DNA of 6,511 nucleotides from SIG673 sp964570105 (GCA_964570105.1 CAZMWM010000103.1:1-6511); one strand, 5' to 3'. Counted from the stretch's first letter, positions 1 to 6,362 are shown. Numbers and translations: made by a program. The notes: generated from the sequence alone by a model not told the origin.

Positions 1-59
1 CATCCACCGCTATCGCGGTCCCCCTTCCCCCGCTGGGGAAGGCTAAAGGACTACCGTTT
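1..59 (-). repeat. Dispersed palindromic repeat (two-hairpin unit), probably cut by the window edge
   Basis: Two adjacent perfect inverted repeats are visible. ACCGC (6-10) pairs with GCGGT (15-19) across a 4-base loop, and CCTTCCCC (23-30) pairs with GGGGAAGG (35-42) across the loop CGCT. The flank, read on the minus strand as AAACGGTAGTCCTTTAGCC, together with the stems resembles short repeats I recognise from many intergenic regions of gut Clostridia; that resemblance is from memory, not a search. There is no open reading frame and no transposase, so this is a REP/MITE-like unit rather than an insertion sequence. The right boundary near 59 is approximate, and the left part may continue outside the window. 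Confidence 0.6.
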
Positions 60-185
60 TGCTTGAAATTTTGTTTAAACGCGGAGTTTTGATGGTTGTG
101 GATACACGCCCCGAAATCGGTGCGAACATAGATTGGCGTACCTTATGTGATGTAATAACAATATCCAACCGCGAAGCTACTCGGA

Positions 186-346
186 AGCTTTTGCCCAGCT
201 TTTCTCGAAAAGCTGGCGCGAAGCTATGCAGAAATATTCGGAATGTAGGCTAAAGCTTACATCCTTGTGTGTAACACGGCTTTGCCGTGTTACACAGAGT
301 TGACCTTCGGTCAACTCATTTTGCCAAGCTTTTTTCAAAAAGCTTG
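186..346. repeat. Array of five consecutive hairpins
   Basis: Five inverted repeats follow each other with little spacing. (1) CCAGCTTTT (195-203) pairs with AAAAGCTGG (208-216); an outer AGCTT (186-190) also pairs with AAGCT (221-225) across a small internal loop. (2) An imperfect stem pairs 243-250 with 255-262, with one G-T wobble. (3) A perfect 13-bp stem pairs 268-280 with 284-296. (4) A perfect 9-bp stem pairs 297-305 with 309-317 and directly abuts stem 3. (5) CAAGCTTTTT (325-334) pairs with AAAAAGCTTG (337-346), the innermost pair closing a too-small loop. The first and last hairpins share the AGCTTTT core. The 10-mer CGCGAAGCTA occurs at 170-179 and 217-226, either side of the inner stem of hairpin 1. 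This looks like composite repeat DNA. It may also end transcription from upstream or form a structured leader. Confidence 0.75.
268..322. terminator. Possible terminator: two abutting strong hairpins and a short T-run
   Basis: The 13-bp stem (268-280 with 284-296, loop TTT) is followed at once by the 9-bp stem GAGTTGACC (297-305) with GGTCAACTC (309-317), loop TTC, and then ATTTT (318-322). Strong stems before a T-run fit an intrinsic terminator reading rightwards, but four T residues is short and no gene is visible upstream in the window. It may simply be part of the repeat array. Confidence 0.3.
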
Positions 347-390
347 TGTACCAACTGTTTAAATTAAAAATAAGAGCCGGGAAGGGATAT

Positions 391-400
391 GTACCGGTAC
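391..400. promoter_or_regulatory. Perfect 10-bp palindrome in the lipoprotein leader
   Basis: GTACCGGTAC is its own reverse complement. It lies between the A/T-rich stretch (356-373) and the ribosome binding site AGGAG (407-411), where an operator could sit. A single 10-bp palindrome can occur by chance and I know no regulator with this exact site. Confidence 0.2.
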
Positions 401-417
401 GGTCATAGGAGACAGTT

Positions 418-1971
418 ATGTTTTTGAAAAAACGCATTTTATCGCTGTTACTGCTCGTGTGCGCACTTGCGCCGTCATTTTCGGCTACCGTCGGATGCGG
501 CGGCGGTCGGGACGAGCTTGGAAACAGGTACAAGAGCAAGACCGAAGGAAAGGACGCCGCGACGGCTGAGATAGACCGCGCTCTGGAGCTTACCGAGCAG
601 ATAAGCGATATAAATTACGCTATCTCGCTCATGACACACAGCGACATCGGGAGCACTTACGATCTCGGATACAAGAACGAATACTGCATCACCGGAAGAA
701 AAACGGACGACTGCGATATATATTGCACCAAGACCTACTACGGTACGACCGGAACCGAGCCCGCAGCGTACTATCTGAACGACGGATATATATACGTCGA
801 TTTCTGCAATACGATGCTTCGCGCTCCGGCGGACGAGCAGAGCTTTTACGATTACGTGAGATCCGAGGCGATGACCGCGAGTACTGAGTTCTTTGACAGG
901 AAATATTACGGTGACGGGGCGGTGTACAGATATTCCGACGGGACCTCCGCCGCTGTCCTTACGGACGGGAGTGAGGAGCTTGGAAAGCTGATAGCGGATC
1001 ATATCGGCGTGACCGCGGAGGGATATGCCTATGACATTGAGGGGATGACTTTACGCTATGAGATCGGGGCGGACGGAATATTCAAAAGATGTGAGTTGAG
1101 CTTCAAGCTCGAGTATTACAAGGTGCTCGAAAAGAACAACACCGTTACGTACGACGGCTCGTTCGGCTTTGAGATAAAGGGCGTCGGCGGCGAGGTCACG
1201 GTGAAGAAGCCGCAAGCCGGGGTGGAATATTCCACAGTCTCGGAGCTTTCGATGCTCCCTCTCCTGACCGGATGCTACGAAAAGCTGATCTCGCTCACCG
1301 ATGTGGCGGTAAGGATAGAGCGCACGGTGGAAAATTCGGATTACTCCGGCTCCGATTACAAGCTTACATTTAATGGGAATTTTACCCAATCGTACAGGGA
1401 CGGAGTATACGAGTACGGAAGCATAGACCATGAAAGCTCAAAGATAAAAAAGGCGGGCGAGGATGAGGTCACGTCCGAGTCATCCGTCGGTATGTTCGTT
1501 GATCCCAACGGAATATTCCATTACCGCGAGCTTGACAGGAGCAAATACCAAGACGGCGAGGAGAAGCAGTCAGCCGCGGAATGGCTGGAATATTTTGCCG
1601 GCACGGTGAGCACCGAGGCGTTTTGGTCGGAGGAGCTTTGCTGCGTTTCGGTGAGCGAGGACGGCGAGTTCGTCACTTTTAATTTTTCACTCACGTCCGA
1701 TGCCGTTGAAACGTATGCAAAGTATCTGCTCGCCACCTTCTCTGACGACGAGACCAACGTGAAGATAAACAACGTTTACGCGAGAATAAACAGCGGTACC
1801 GTCAAGGTCAGAGTATCCGACGGATGTCTTATCGAGCATTCGATGGAATTTAGAGCGACCGTCGGTGGGAGCATATATGTTTCCGGAAGCTACAAGCTCA
1901 AGGTCACAGCCACGGGCGACGATGTGACGGTGCTTGATACGGATGATTGGGAAATGAGTTTGAGTAAGTAA
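418..1971 (+). CDS. Predicted lipoprotein with duplicated extracellular domain, function unknown
   Basis: This 517-residue protein begins with a signal peptide: MFLKKR, a hydrophobic core at about residues 7-18, and then ATVGCGGG. Cys27 is the likely lipidation site, although Thr at -3 departs from the usual Leu/Val/Ile of a lipobox. The mature part is rich in Tyr, Asp, Glu, Ser and Thr, has no further membrane segment and suits a protein outside the membrane. It appears to contain two copies of one beta-rich domain, roughly residues 40-272 and 283-515. Both copies carry an 'NGIF/DGYIY'-like strand, a segment rich in Leu and Ala, a strand such as TLRYEIGADGIFKRCEL (from 211) or KVRVSDGCLIEHSMEF (from 463), and an ending like YDGSFGFEIKGVGGEVTV or SGSYKLKVTATGDDVTV. 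The two-sheet pattern recalls LolA/LppX-like lipoproteins, but that is a guess. The start is set by AGGAG at 407-411, six bases before the ATG. It is separated from tcdA by 52 bases and may share its transcript. Confidence 0.85.
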   Translation: MFLKKRILSLLLLVCALAPSFSATVGCGGGRDELGNRYKSKTEGKDAATAEIDRALELTEQISDINYAISLMTHSDIGSTYDLGYKNEYCITGRKTDDCDIYCTKTYYGTTGTEPAAYYLNDGYIYVDFCNTMLRAPADEQSFYDYVRSEAMTASTEFFDRKYYGDGAVYRYSDGTSAAVLTDGSEELGKLIADHIGVTAEGYAYDIEGMTLRYEIGADGIFKRCELSFKLEYYKVLEKNNTVTYDGSFGFEIKGVGGEVTVKKPQAGVEYSTVSELSMLPLLTGCYEKLISLTDVAVRIERTVENSDYSGSDYKLTFNGNFTQSYRDGVYEYGSIDHESSKIKKAGEDEVTSESSVGMFVDPNGIFHYRELDRSKYQDGEEKQSAAEWLEYFAGTVSTEAFWSEELCCVSVSEDGEFVTFNFSLTSDAVETYAKYLLATFSDDETNVKINNVYARINSGTVKVRVSDGCLIEHSMEFRATVGGSIYVSGSYKLKVTATGDDVTVLDTDDWEMSLSK

Positions 1972-1972
1972 G

Positions 1973-1994
1973 TCTGAAAGATGGATCTTTCAGA
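1973..1994. repeat. 9-bp inverted repeat between the lipoprotein gene and tcdA
   Basis: TCTGAAAGA (1973-1981) and TCTTTCAGA (1986-1994) pair perfectly around TGGA, starting two bases after the lipoprotein stop codon. No T-run follows (the next bases are GGCGTTACC), so it is not a standard intrinsic terminator. It could stabilise the 3' end of the lipoprotein message or partly separate it from the downstream genes. Confidence 0.5.
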
Positions 1995-2023
1995 GGCGTT
2001 ACCGCAACGGAGGATGTTACTGT

Positions 2024-2758
2024 ATGGATGAAAGAAAGACTGCGCGTCTCCAAAGACAGATATCGCTGATAGGCGAAGAGGCTTGTGAGAAGCTCTCGCG
2101 CTCGAGCGTGCTCATCGCCGGAGTGGGAGGTGTCGGAGGGCACGCCGCGGACGCTATTGCAAGGATGGGCGTCGGGAGGATAGTCCTCGTTGATAACGAT
2201 ACGGTATCCGAGAGCAATATCAATCGGCAGATGGCAGCCACGTACGGTACCGTTGGGCGGCTCAAGACCGAAGTGCTTGCGGAGAGGATAGCGAGTATTG
2301 CTCCGGACTGCGAGGTGGTGTCCTGCCCTGTGTTCATAACGGCGGATAACGCCGCGGATATCCTTGGGGATGCGGACACGGACGCCGTTATCGACGCTGT
2401 GGACAATGTTACCGCGAAGATCGCTATGATATGCGCCGCCAAGGAGCAGGGCAGATATATATTTTCGAGCATGGGCACGGGGAACAAGCTTGACAGCTCG
2501 CGTCTCCGCTTTGCCGATATATACGAAACGAGCGGGTGTCCGCTTGCGCGAGTTATGAGATATGAGCTGAGAAAGCGCGGAATAAAGTCGCTCGATGTCG
2601 TGTTCAGTGACGAGGTACGGAGCGATGGAAAAAAGGAGCGAACACCTGCGACGGTGGCTTATATGCCTGCAATAGCAGGTCTTATGGCGGCGGAAAAGGT
2701 ATCAAAGTTCCTTTACTCGGCTCTGTCCGAGGAACGGCAACGGAGGCAGAGCCGATGA
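2024..2758 (+). CDS. tcdA: tRNA threonylcarbamoyladenosine dehydratase TcdA (ThiF/E1-like family)
   Basis: TcdA (CsdL/YgdL) uses ATP to cyclise N6-threonylcarbamoyladenosine at tRNA position 37 into ct6A, a cytosolic step that improves decoding of ANN codons. The 244-residue protein is typical in length. The sequence shows the nucleotide-binding loop GVGGVGG (33-39), acidic DND (57-59) after the second strand, NINR (65-68), the conserved Lys81, and DAVDN (124-128) of the E1-like fold. SMGTGNKLD (149-157) and ETSGCPLARVMR (168-179) are characteristic of TcdA and distinguish it from ThiF, MoeB and HesA. GGAGGA at 2009-2014, nine bases before the ATG, supports the start. The last four bases overlap the radical SAM gene as ATGA, implying coupled translation. 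In E. coli a CsdA/CsdE sulfur-transfer pair is associated with it; none is seen here. Confidence 0.93.
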   Translation: MDERKTARLQRQISLIGEEACEKLSRSSVLIAGVGGVGGHAADAIARMGVGRIVLVDNDTVSESNINRQMAATYGTVGRLKTEVLAERIASIAPDCEVVSCPVFITADNAADILGDADTDAVIDAVDNVTAKIAMICAAKEQGRYIFSSMGTGNKLDSSRLRFADIYETSGCPLARVMRYELRKRGIKSLDVVFSDEVRSDGKKERTPATVAYMPAIAGLMAAEKVSKFLYSALSEERQRRQSR

Positions 2759-3708
2759 AGAGAGCCGTTCAGGCAAGCACGAATCCTTACAAAAATTCGG
2801 ATACCAACAAGCGTTACTATACTATGGACCGTTATCTGAGGGAGAAGCTCGGCGGAAAGGGATGTAAGGTCCCCATCGATGGCGGAGCTACCTGCCCGAA
2901 CAGAGACGGCAGCAAGGGATGGGGCGGTTGCAGCTTTTGCTCATCGAAGGGGAGCGGAGACCTTATCCCCAAAGGGAGCATCACCGAGCAGATAGCGCTC
3001 GGTGAGGTGACGATGCGCAAAAAGTGGAAGGACGCGCACATCATATCGTACTTTCAGGCGTTTACGAGCACATACGCGCCGATGGACGTGATAAAGGCGC
3101 GGTTTGAGGAAGCGCTTGCGTTTCCGGGGATATCCGGTCTTTGCGTTGCCACGAGAGCCGACTGCATCACCGATGAATGCGCGGAATATCTGCACGAGCT
3201 TTCAAGGCGCACGTTCTTTATGCTGGAGCTTGGACTTCAGACCGCCTGTGACCGTACGTCGGAGCGTATCAACCGTTGCCACACGTATGCGGATTTTCTG
3301 CGCGGATACGAGAAGGTCAAGGATCTTTTCGTATGTATCCACCTGATAAACGGTCTGCCCGGCGAGGATGCGGACTGTATGCTCGAAACTGCGCAGACCG
3401 TCGCGGCTCTCGAGCCGTCCGCCGTGAAGATACATATGCTTCACGTGCTTAAGGGCACTCCGATAGCGGATGAATATCTTTCGGGAAGGCTTCGGATGCT
3501 CTCTCTCGAGGAATACGTGAGCATCACCTGCGATCAGTTAGAGCGGCTTCCGCCGGATACGGTCGTGGAGCGTTTGACCGGAGACGGAGCATCGTCGGAG
3601 TTGCTCGCGCCGGAATGGAGCAGGAAGAAGCTCGTCGTGCAAAACGAGATAGACAAGGAGCTTTTTCGCAGAAATTCATATCAGGGAATGAGATGGAAAA
3701 AGGTATGA
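2755..3708 (+). CDS. ytqA: TIGR01212-type radical SAM protein (YhcC/YtqA family)
   Basis: This is a 317-residue radical SAM enzyme. The family opening is clear: NPYKNSDTNKRYYTMDRYLR (10-29), then the iron-sulfur cluster cysteines in TCPNRDG...GGCSFC at Cys47, Cys59 and Cys62, the C-x11-C-x2-C spacing of this family rather than CxxxCxxC. SYFQAFTSTYAP (98-109), CVATRADC (130-137), ELGLQT (158-163), NGLPGE (199-204) and KIHMLHVLKGTP (225-236) are further family blocks, and RLTGDG leads into the C-terminal part. Established work, as I recall it, links Bacillus YtqA (MnmL) to converting the cmnm5U34 wobble base of tRNA towards mnm5U; whether this protein does the same is inference. Neighbouring tRNA genes agree with it. 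The start has GGAGG (2742-2746) eight bases upstream and overlaps the tcdA stop by four bases. Its 3' end overlaps the CCA enzyme gene. Confidence 0.92.
   Translation: MKRAVQASTNPYKNSDTNKRYYTMDRYLREKLGGKGCKVPIDGGATCPNRDGSKGWGGCSFCSSKGSGDLIPKGSITEQIALGEVTMRKKWKDAHIISYFQAFTSTYAPMDVIKARFEEALAFPGISGLCVATRADCITDECAEYLHELSRRTFFMLELGLQTACDRTSERINRCHTYADFLRGYEKVKDLFVCIHLINGLPGEDADCMLETAQTVAALEPSAVKIHMLHVLKGTPIADEYLSGRLRMLSLEEYVSITCDQLERLPPDTVVERLTGDGASSELLAPEWSRKKLVVQNEIDKELFRRNSYQGMRWKKV
3683..3687 (+). promoter_or_regulatory. Ribosome binding site choosing the CCA enzyme start at 3693
   Basis: AGGGA lies five bases before ATG 3693, inside the radical SAM coding region. The competing ATG at 3705 has only an AAGG one base upstream, too close to work well, although it would make an ATGA overlap with the upstream stop. 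A further in-frame ATG at 3615 would add 26 charged residues encoded by radical SAM coding DNA and is unlikely. Confidence 0.45.
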
Positions 3709-5078
3709 GGGACGTTATAACGCTTCCCGAGCACGTGCTCGAGGCGATAGGGCGGCTTGAAGCGGCAGGATACGGGGCGTACGCCGTCGGCGGTTGCGTC
3801 AGAGACGCGCTGTGCGGAGTTACGCCGTACGATCACGATATCGCCACGTCCGCTCTCCCGAGCGAGACGGCAAGGGTGTTCGGCGATCTTCGGGTGATAT
3901 CCACGGGAATAGCTCACGGAACGGTGACCGTGCTTTTCGGCTCGGTGCCGCTCGAGATAACTACGTTCAGGACGGACGGCGAGTACGCAGATCACAGACA
4001 TCCCGACAGCGTGAGCTTTACGGATAGGCTACAGGACGATCTTGCCAGACGCGATCTTACGGTAAACGCTATGGCGTATTCTCCGCGATCCGGGCTTGTC
4101 GATCCTTTCGGGGGCAGAGCCGATCTTAATGCGGGGATATTGCGCGCGGTCGGAGATCCCGAAAAGAGATTTGAGGAGGACGCGCTCCGCATATTGCGTG
4201 CCGCACGTTTTTCCTCAACGCTCGGAATGAGGATACATCCGGACACTCATCGTGCGATGCTGAGCCACAAAGCCTTGCTTTTAAATGTATCGGCTGAAAG
4301 AAAGCTGTCCGAGCTTTCAAAGCTGCTTGTCGGCGACGGTTGCGAAAGGACGCTTTTGGAAAATGCCCCGGTGATCACGGAGGTGCTTCCGGAGCTTGCT
4401 CCGTCCGTGGGCTTCGATCAGAGAAATCCGCACCATATATATGACGTTTATACGCATACAGCAAAAGCGGTGCAGAGCTGTCCGCGGGATAGGAACATAC
4501 GTCTTGCGGCGTTGCTCCACGATTGCGGAAAGCCGTACGTTTTTTCCGTGGGTGCGGACGGATACGGGCATTTTTACGGTCATACGGAAAAGAGCCTGGA
4601 GCTTGCCGAGGGGGCGCTTGAGCGGCTTAAGGCGGATAACGCATCGACGAAGGAGATATTGACGCTTATAAGATGGCACGATCCGGTCATCGAGGAGACC
4701 GAGACGTCGGTGAAGCGTTGGATAAGGCGGTTGGGGGCGGAGATGCTTGAAAAGCTGCTTGCCTTGAAATCTGCCGACAACCTTGCCCAAGCGCCGGAAT
4801 ATCAAGACAGGCTGAGATCGTACGACCGCATAAGGGGGATAATGAAAAAGCTTCTTGATGAAGAGGCGTGCTTTTCACTGCGCGAGCTTGCGGTGAAGGG
4901 TGACGATCTTATCGCGTTTGGAATGAAGCCGGGGAAGGAGCTTGGAAGGATGCTCTCAAACCTGCTTGACGCGGTAATTTCCGGGGAATTGCAGAATGAC
5001 AAGCAAATATTGCTCGACTTTGTCGGGCGTAATACCGATACAACGAACACGAAAGGAAGAACGAATGATGAATGTTGA
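3693..5078 (+). CDS. cca: CCA tRNA nucleotidyltransferase, class II, with HD domain
   Basis: The enzyme adds or repairs the 3'-terminal CCA of tRNA without a template. From ATG 3693 it has 461 residues, a usual length for bacterial class II enzymes. The N-terminal polymerase-beta-like domain shows VGGCVRD (32-38), the metal-binding DHD (47-49) and ITTFR (89-93), followed by the nucleotide-selecting RRDLTVNAMA (119-128). EEDALRILRAARF (161-173) and SAERKLSEL (200-208) are the ATP-site and neck motifs. An HD domain follows, with His255 and HDCGKP (276-281), perhaps a phosphohydrolase as in some homologues. The C-terminal part has LKSADNLAQ and LRELAVKGDDLIAFGMKPGKELG. Family relatives include poly(A) polymerases and enzymes adding only CC or A; these cannot be excluded by reading alone. 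It overlaps the upstream gene by 16 bases and dut by 14, so coupled translation is likely. Confidence 0.92.
   Translation: MEKGMRDVITLPEHVLEAIGRLEAAGYGAYAVGGCVRDALCGVTPYDHDIATSALPSETARVFGDLRVISTGIAHGTVTVLFGSVPLEITTFRTDGEYADHRHPDSVSFTDRLQDDLARRDLTVNAMAYSPRSGLVDPFGGRADLNAGILRAVGDPEKRFEEDALRILRAARFSSTLGMRIHPDTHRAMLSHKALLLNVSAERKLSELSKLLVGDGCERTLLENAPVITEVLPELAPSVGFDQRNPHHIYDVYTHTAKAVQSCPRDRNIRLAALLHDCGKPYVFSVGADGYGHFYGHTEKSLELAEGALERLKADNASTKEILTLIRWHDPVIEETETSVKRWIRRLGAEMLEKLLALKSADNLAQAPEYQDRLRSYDRIRGIMKKLLDEEACFSLRELAVKGDDLIAFGMKPGKELGRMLSNLLDAVISGELQNDKQILLDFVGRNTDTTNTKGRTNDEC
5054..5057 (+). promoter_or_regulatory. Ribosome binding site for dut, inside the end of the CCA enzyme gene
   Basis: AGGA within AAAGGAAG sits seven bases before ATG 5065 and ten before ATG 5068. 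Both ATGs are adjacent and in frame, so the protein begins MMN or MN. The frame stays open back to an ATG at 4996 inside the CCA gene, but that start has no such site and precedes the usual N-terminus of the family. Confidence 0.5.
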
Positions 5079-5511
5079 AGTAAGGATCAAAAAGCTGAAT
5101 GAGGGCGCGATCACGCCCACATACGGATCGTCTTATTCCGCGGGAGCGGATCTGTACGCGCTTGTGGACGGGGATGCTGTCACCGTACCTGCCGGGGAGA
5201 CGGTATTCGTCCATACGGGGATAGCGGTCGAGCTTCCGCTCGGAACGGTCGGACTGATATACGCAAGGAGCGGTCTTGCGTGCAAGCGAGGACTTGCGCC
5301 CGCCAACAAGGTCGGAGTTATAGACTGCGACTACCGCGGGGAGATAATGGTGGCGCTACACAATCATTCCGATAAGGATGTGACGGTCGAAAACGGCGAG
5401 AGGATAGCTCAGATGGTGGTAACGCCGTTCATCAAGGCTTCGTTTTCCGAAGTGGACGAGCTGTCCGATACCGTTCGCGGCGAAGGCGGCTTCGGCTCTA
5501 CCGGAAGATGA
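5065..5511 (+). CDS. dut: Deoxyuridine 5'-triphosphate nucleotidohydrolase (trimeric dUTPase)
   Basis: dUTPase splits dUTP into dUMP and pyrophosphate, keeping uracil out of DNA and feeding thymidylate synthesis. From ATG 5065 it has 148 residues, the normal size of the homotrimeric family. All five motifs are present in order: motif 1 SAGADLYA (25-32), motif 2 ARSGLA (67-72), motif 3 NKVGVIDCDYRGEI (81-94) with the catalytic Asp87 and the Tyr90 that excludes ribose, motif 4 ERIAQMV (112-118), and motif 5 RGEGGFGSTG (138-147), the flexible tail that closes over the substrate. Nothing is missing, so it should be active. The start overlaps the CCA gene by 14 bases, and the HAD gene begins 19 bases after its stop. 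It could in principle be phage-derived, but its setting in a chromosomal operon argues against that. Confidence 0.96.
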   Translation: MMNVEVRIKKLNEGAITPTYGSSYSAGADLYALVDGDAVTVPAGETVFVHTGIAVELPLGTVGLIYARSGLACKRGLAPANKVGVIDCDYRGEIMVALHNHSDKDVTVENGERIAQMVVTPFIKASFSEVDELSDTVRGEGGFGSTGR

Positions 5512-5530
5512 TCGGAAGGACTGAGACGAG

Positions 5531-6280
5531 ATGATAAAGCTTTTTATATCCGACGTTGACGGAACTCTCGTTCCAAGGGGCGAGCGGATAATACCAGAGG
5601 AGCTTAGACGCGCCGTCGGTAGGCTCATAAGCTCGGGGGTGCGTTTCGCGGTCGCGTCCGGACGCACGTATCATTCGCTCTCGTCGCTTTTCGGCGAATA
5701 TTCCGACGAGATATACTATATCTGCTGTGACGGCGCGGTGTGCGTACAGGCAGGGAAAACACTGTATCGGCGTCCGATATCGGAAGAGAACGTAAGACGA
5801 GCATTCCTTACGGCGAAGGAGCAAGGCTCGTCCCTTCTGCTCTCGTCGGATCGGGATGGCTATGCCCTCGACGGGGAAGGCGGAGCGTTTTTGCAAAAGC
5901 TCGTCGCGGAGGGGACGGAGCGGTTTTCTCCCGTCAAAGCCCTCTGCGAGGTCAAGGAGCCTATATACAAAATAGCCTTTTACGGTAAACGGGACGGGTT
6001 TGGCTTCGTTCCGAACGGACTGCGCCGTTCATATCACGGGGACGGCTGGAGCGAATACGTATACCGATATGCGGATAAGGGCACCGCTCTTGCCGATCTT
6101 CAGGCGCGTAATTCGATCACGGCACGAGATACCGCCGCGATCGGTGACGGCGAGAATGATGCCCCGATGCTCTTAAAAGCGGCTCACAGATACGCGCTCA
6201 CACCAAGGCTTGCCGAGTTGGTCGGTTGCGATGTCTGCCCCTCCGCGATCGATGCTATCACATCCGCACTTGCGCGGTAA
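5531..6280 (+). CDS. Cof-type HAD-IIB family hydrolase (small-molecule phosphatase)
   Basis: This 249-residue cytosolic protein belongs to the Cof-type haloacid dehalogenase phosphatases, which remove phosphate from sugar phosphates, flavin or thiamin intermediates with broad overlap. Motif I is DVDGT (8-12), where Asp8 is the nucleophile and Asp10 the acid/base; motif II is Ser43 in VASGRT; motif III is Lys183 in DKGTAL; and motif IV is GDGENDAPM (205-213), with Asp206 and Asp210 binding magnesium. Roughly residues 80-180 form the C2 cap that sets substrate choice; this cap is a little short, since many relatives have 260-290 residues. CDG (66-68) is also usual here. The substrate cannot be read from the sequence. 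AAGGA at 5516-5520 lies ten bases before the ATG. It appears to be the last gene of the operon. Confidence 0.92.
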   Translation: MIKLFISDVDGTLVPRGERIIPEELRRAVGRLISSGVRFAVASGRTYHSLSSLFGEYSDEIYYICCDGAVCVQAGKTLYRRPISEENVRRAFLTAKEQGSSLLLSSDRDGYALDGEGGAFLQKLVAEGTERFSPVKALCEVKEPIYKIAFYGKRDGFGFVPNGLRRSYHGDGWSEYVYRYADKGTALADLQARNSITARDTAAIGDGENDAPMLLKAAHRYALTPRLAELVGCDVCPSAIDAITSALAR

Positions 6281-6293
6281 ATGGTGAGTGGAG

Positions 6294-6362
6294 ATGTCGC
6301 ATAGATGGGAACTTAAGAAATTAAATTCGGTCACGACCTCGCATTATCACAATGAAATTTAA
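6294..6362 (+). CDS. Possible 22-codon micro-ORF after the HAD gene (doubtful)
   Basis: ATG at 6294 opens a frame MSHRWELKKLNSVTTSHYHN plus two residues, ending in TAA at 6360-6362. A weak GGTGAG (6283-6288) lies five bases upstream. The frame contains the first copy of the 15-bp direct repeat, read as HRWEL. Length and weak signals make chance likely; I have no family match. Confidence 0.12.
   Translation: MSHRWELKKLNSVTTSHYHNEI
6300..6314 (+). repeat. 15-bp direct repeat, copy 1
   Basis: CATAGATGGGAACTT occurs here and again, identical, at 6403-6417, a period of 103 bases. It may mark the ends of a short inserted or duplicated segment. Confidence 0.6.

Larger units (their letters stand above)
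44..417. other. Long non-coding region upstream of the lipoprotein gene
   Basis: No convincing gene lies here. A 53-codon frame starting with ATG at 92 has a GGAG at 83-86, but its second half is made by the hairpin DNA and it matches nothing I recognise. About 60-170 holds nothing I can interpret beyond a GTTTAAAC palindrome (73-80). From 170 to 346 the region is packed with inverted and direct repeats. From 347 to 417 it is an A/T-rich leader (356-373), a GTACCGGTAC palindrome and the ribosome binding site AGGAG (407-411). The lipoprotein promoter probably lies in the A/T-rich stretch, but I see no good -35/-10 pair. Confidence 0.6.

Noticed and set aside
59..253. A 64-codon + strand frame, with an internal ATG at 92 preceded by GGAG.
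   Set aside because: Its C-terminal half is encoded by the hairpin and direct-repeat DNA and its product resembles no family I know. The ribosome binding site could be chance, so I did not call a gene.
186..346. The hairpin array considered as a CRISPR array or an integron attachment site.
   Set aside because: The hairpins are not identical repeats with regular unique spacers, no cas or integrase gene is nearby, and the sequences do not show attC-type R and L boxes.
186..417. A riboswitch or T-box leader upstream of the lipoprotein gene.
   Set aside because: I found no T-box motif, no known riboswitch core and no specifier-loop pattern. The stems look like independent palindromes.
177..539. 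A 120-codon minus-strand frame across the hairpin array into the lipoprotein gene.
   Set aside because: It overlaps the signal peptide coding region and lacks recognisable protein features. It is a shadow of the repeat DNA and the lipoprotein gene.
475..1002. A 175-codon minus-strand frame opposite the lipoprotein gene.
   Set aside because: The + strand frame is far longer and has a signal peptide and ribosome binding site. The antisense frame has no motif.
2017..2487. A 156-codon minus-strand frame opposite tcdA.
   Set aside because: The + strand carries all TcdA motifs; the antisense product is low-complexity Ser/Ala/Ile-rich translation of the complement.
4317..4805. A 162-codon minus-strand frame opposite cca.
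   Set aside because: It lies entirely opposite the HD domain and C-terminal part of a clearly recognised enzyme, and has no domain of its own.
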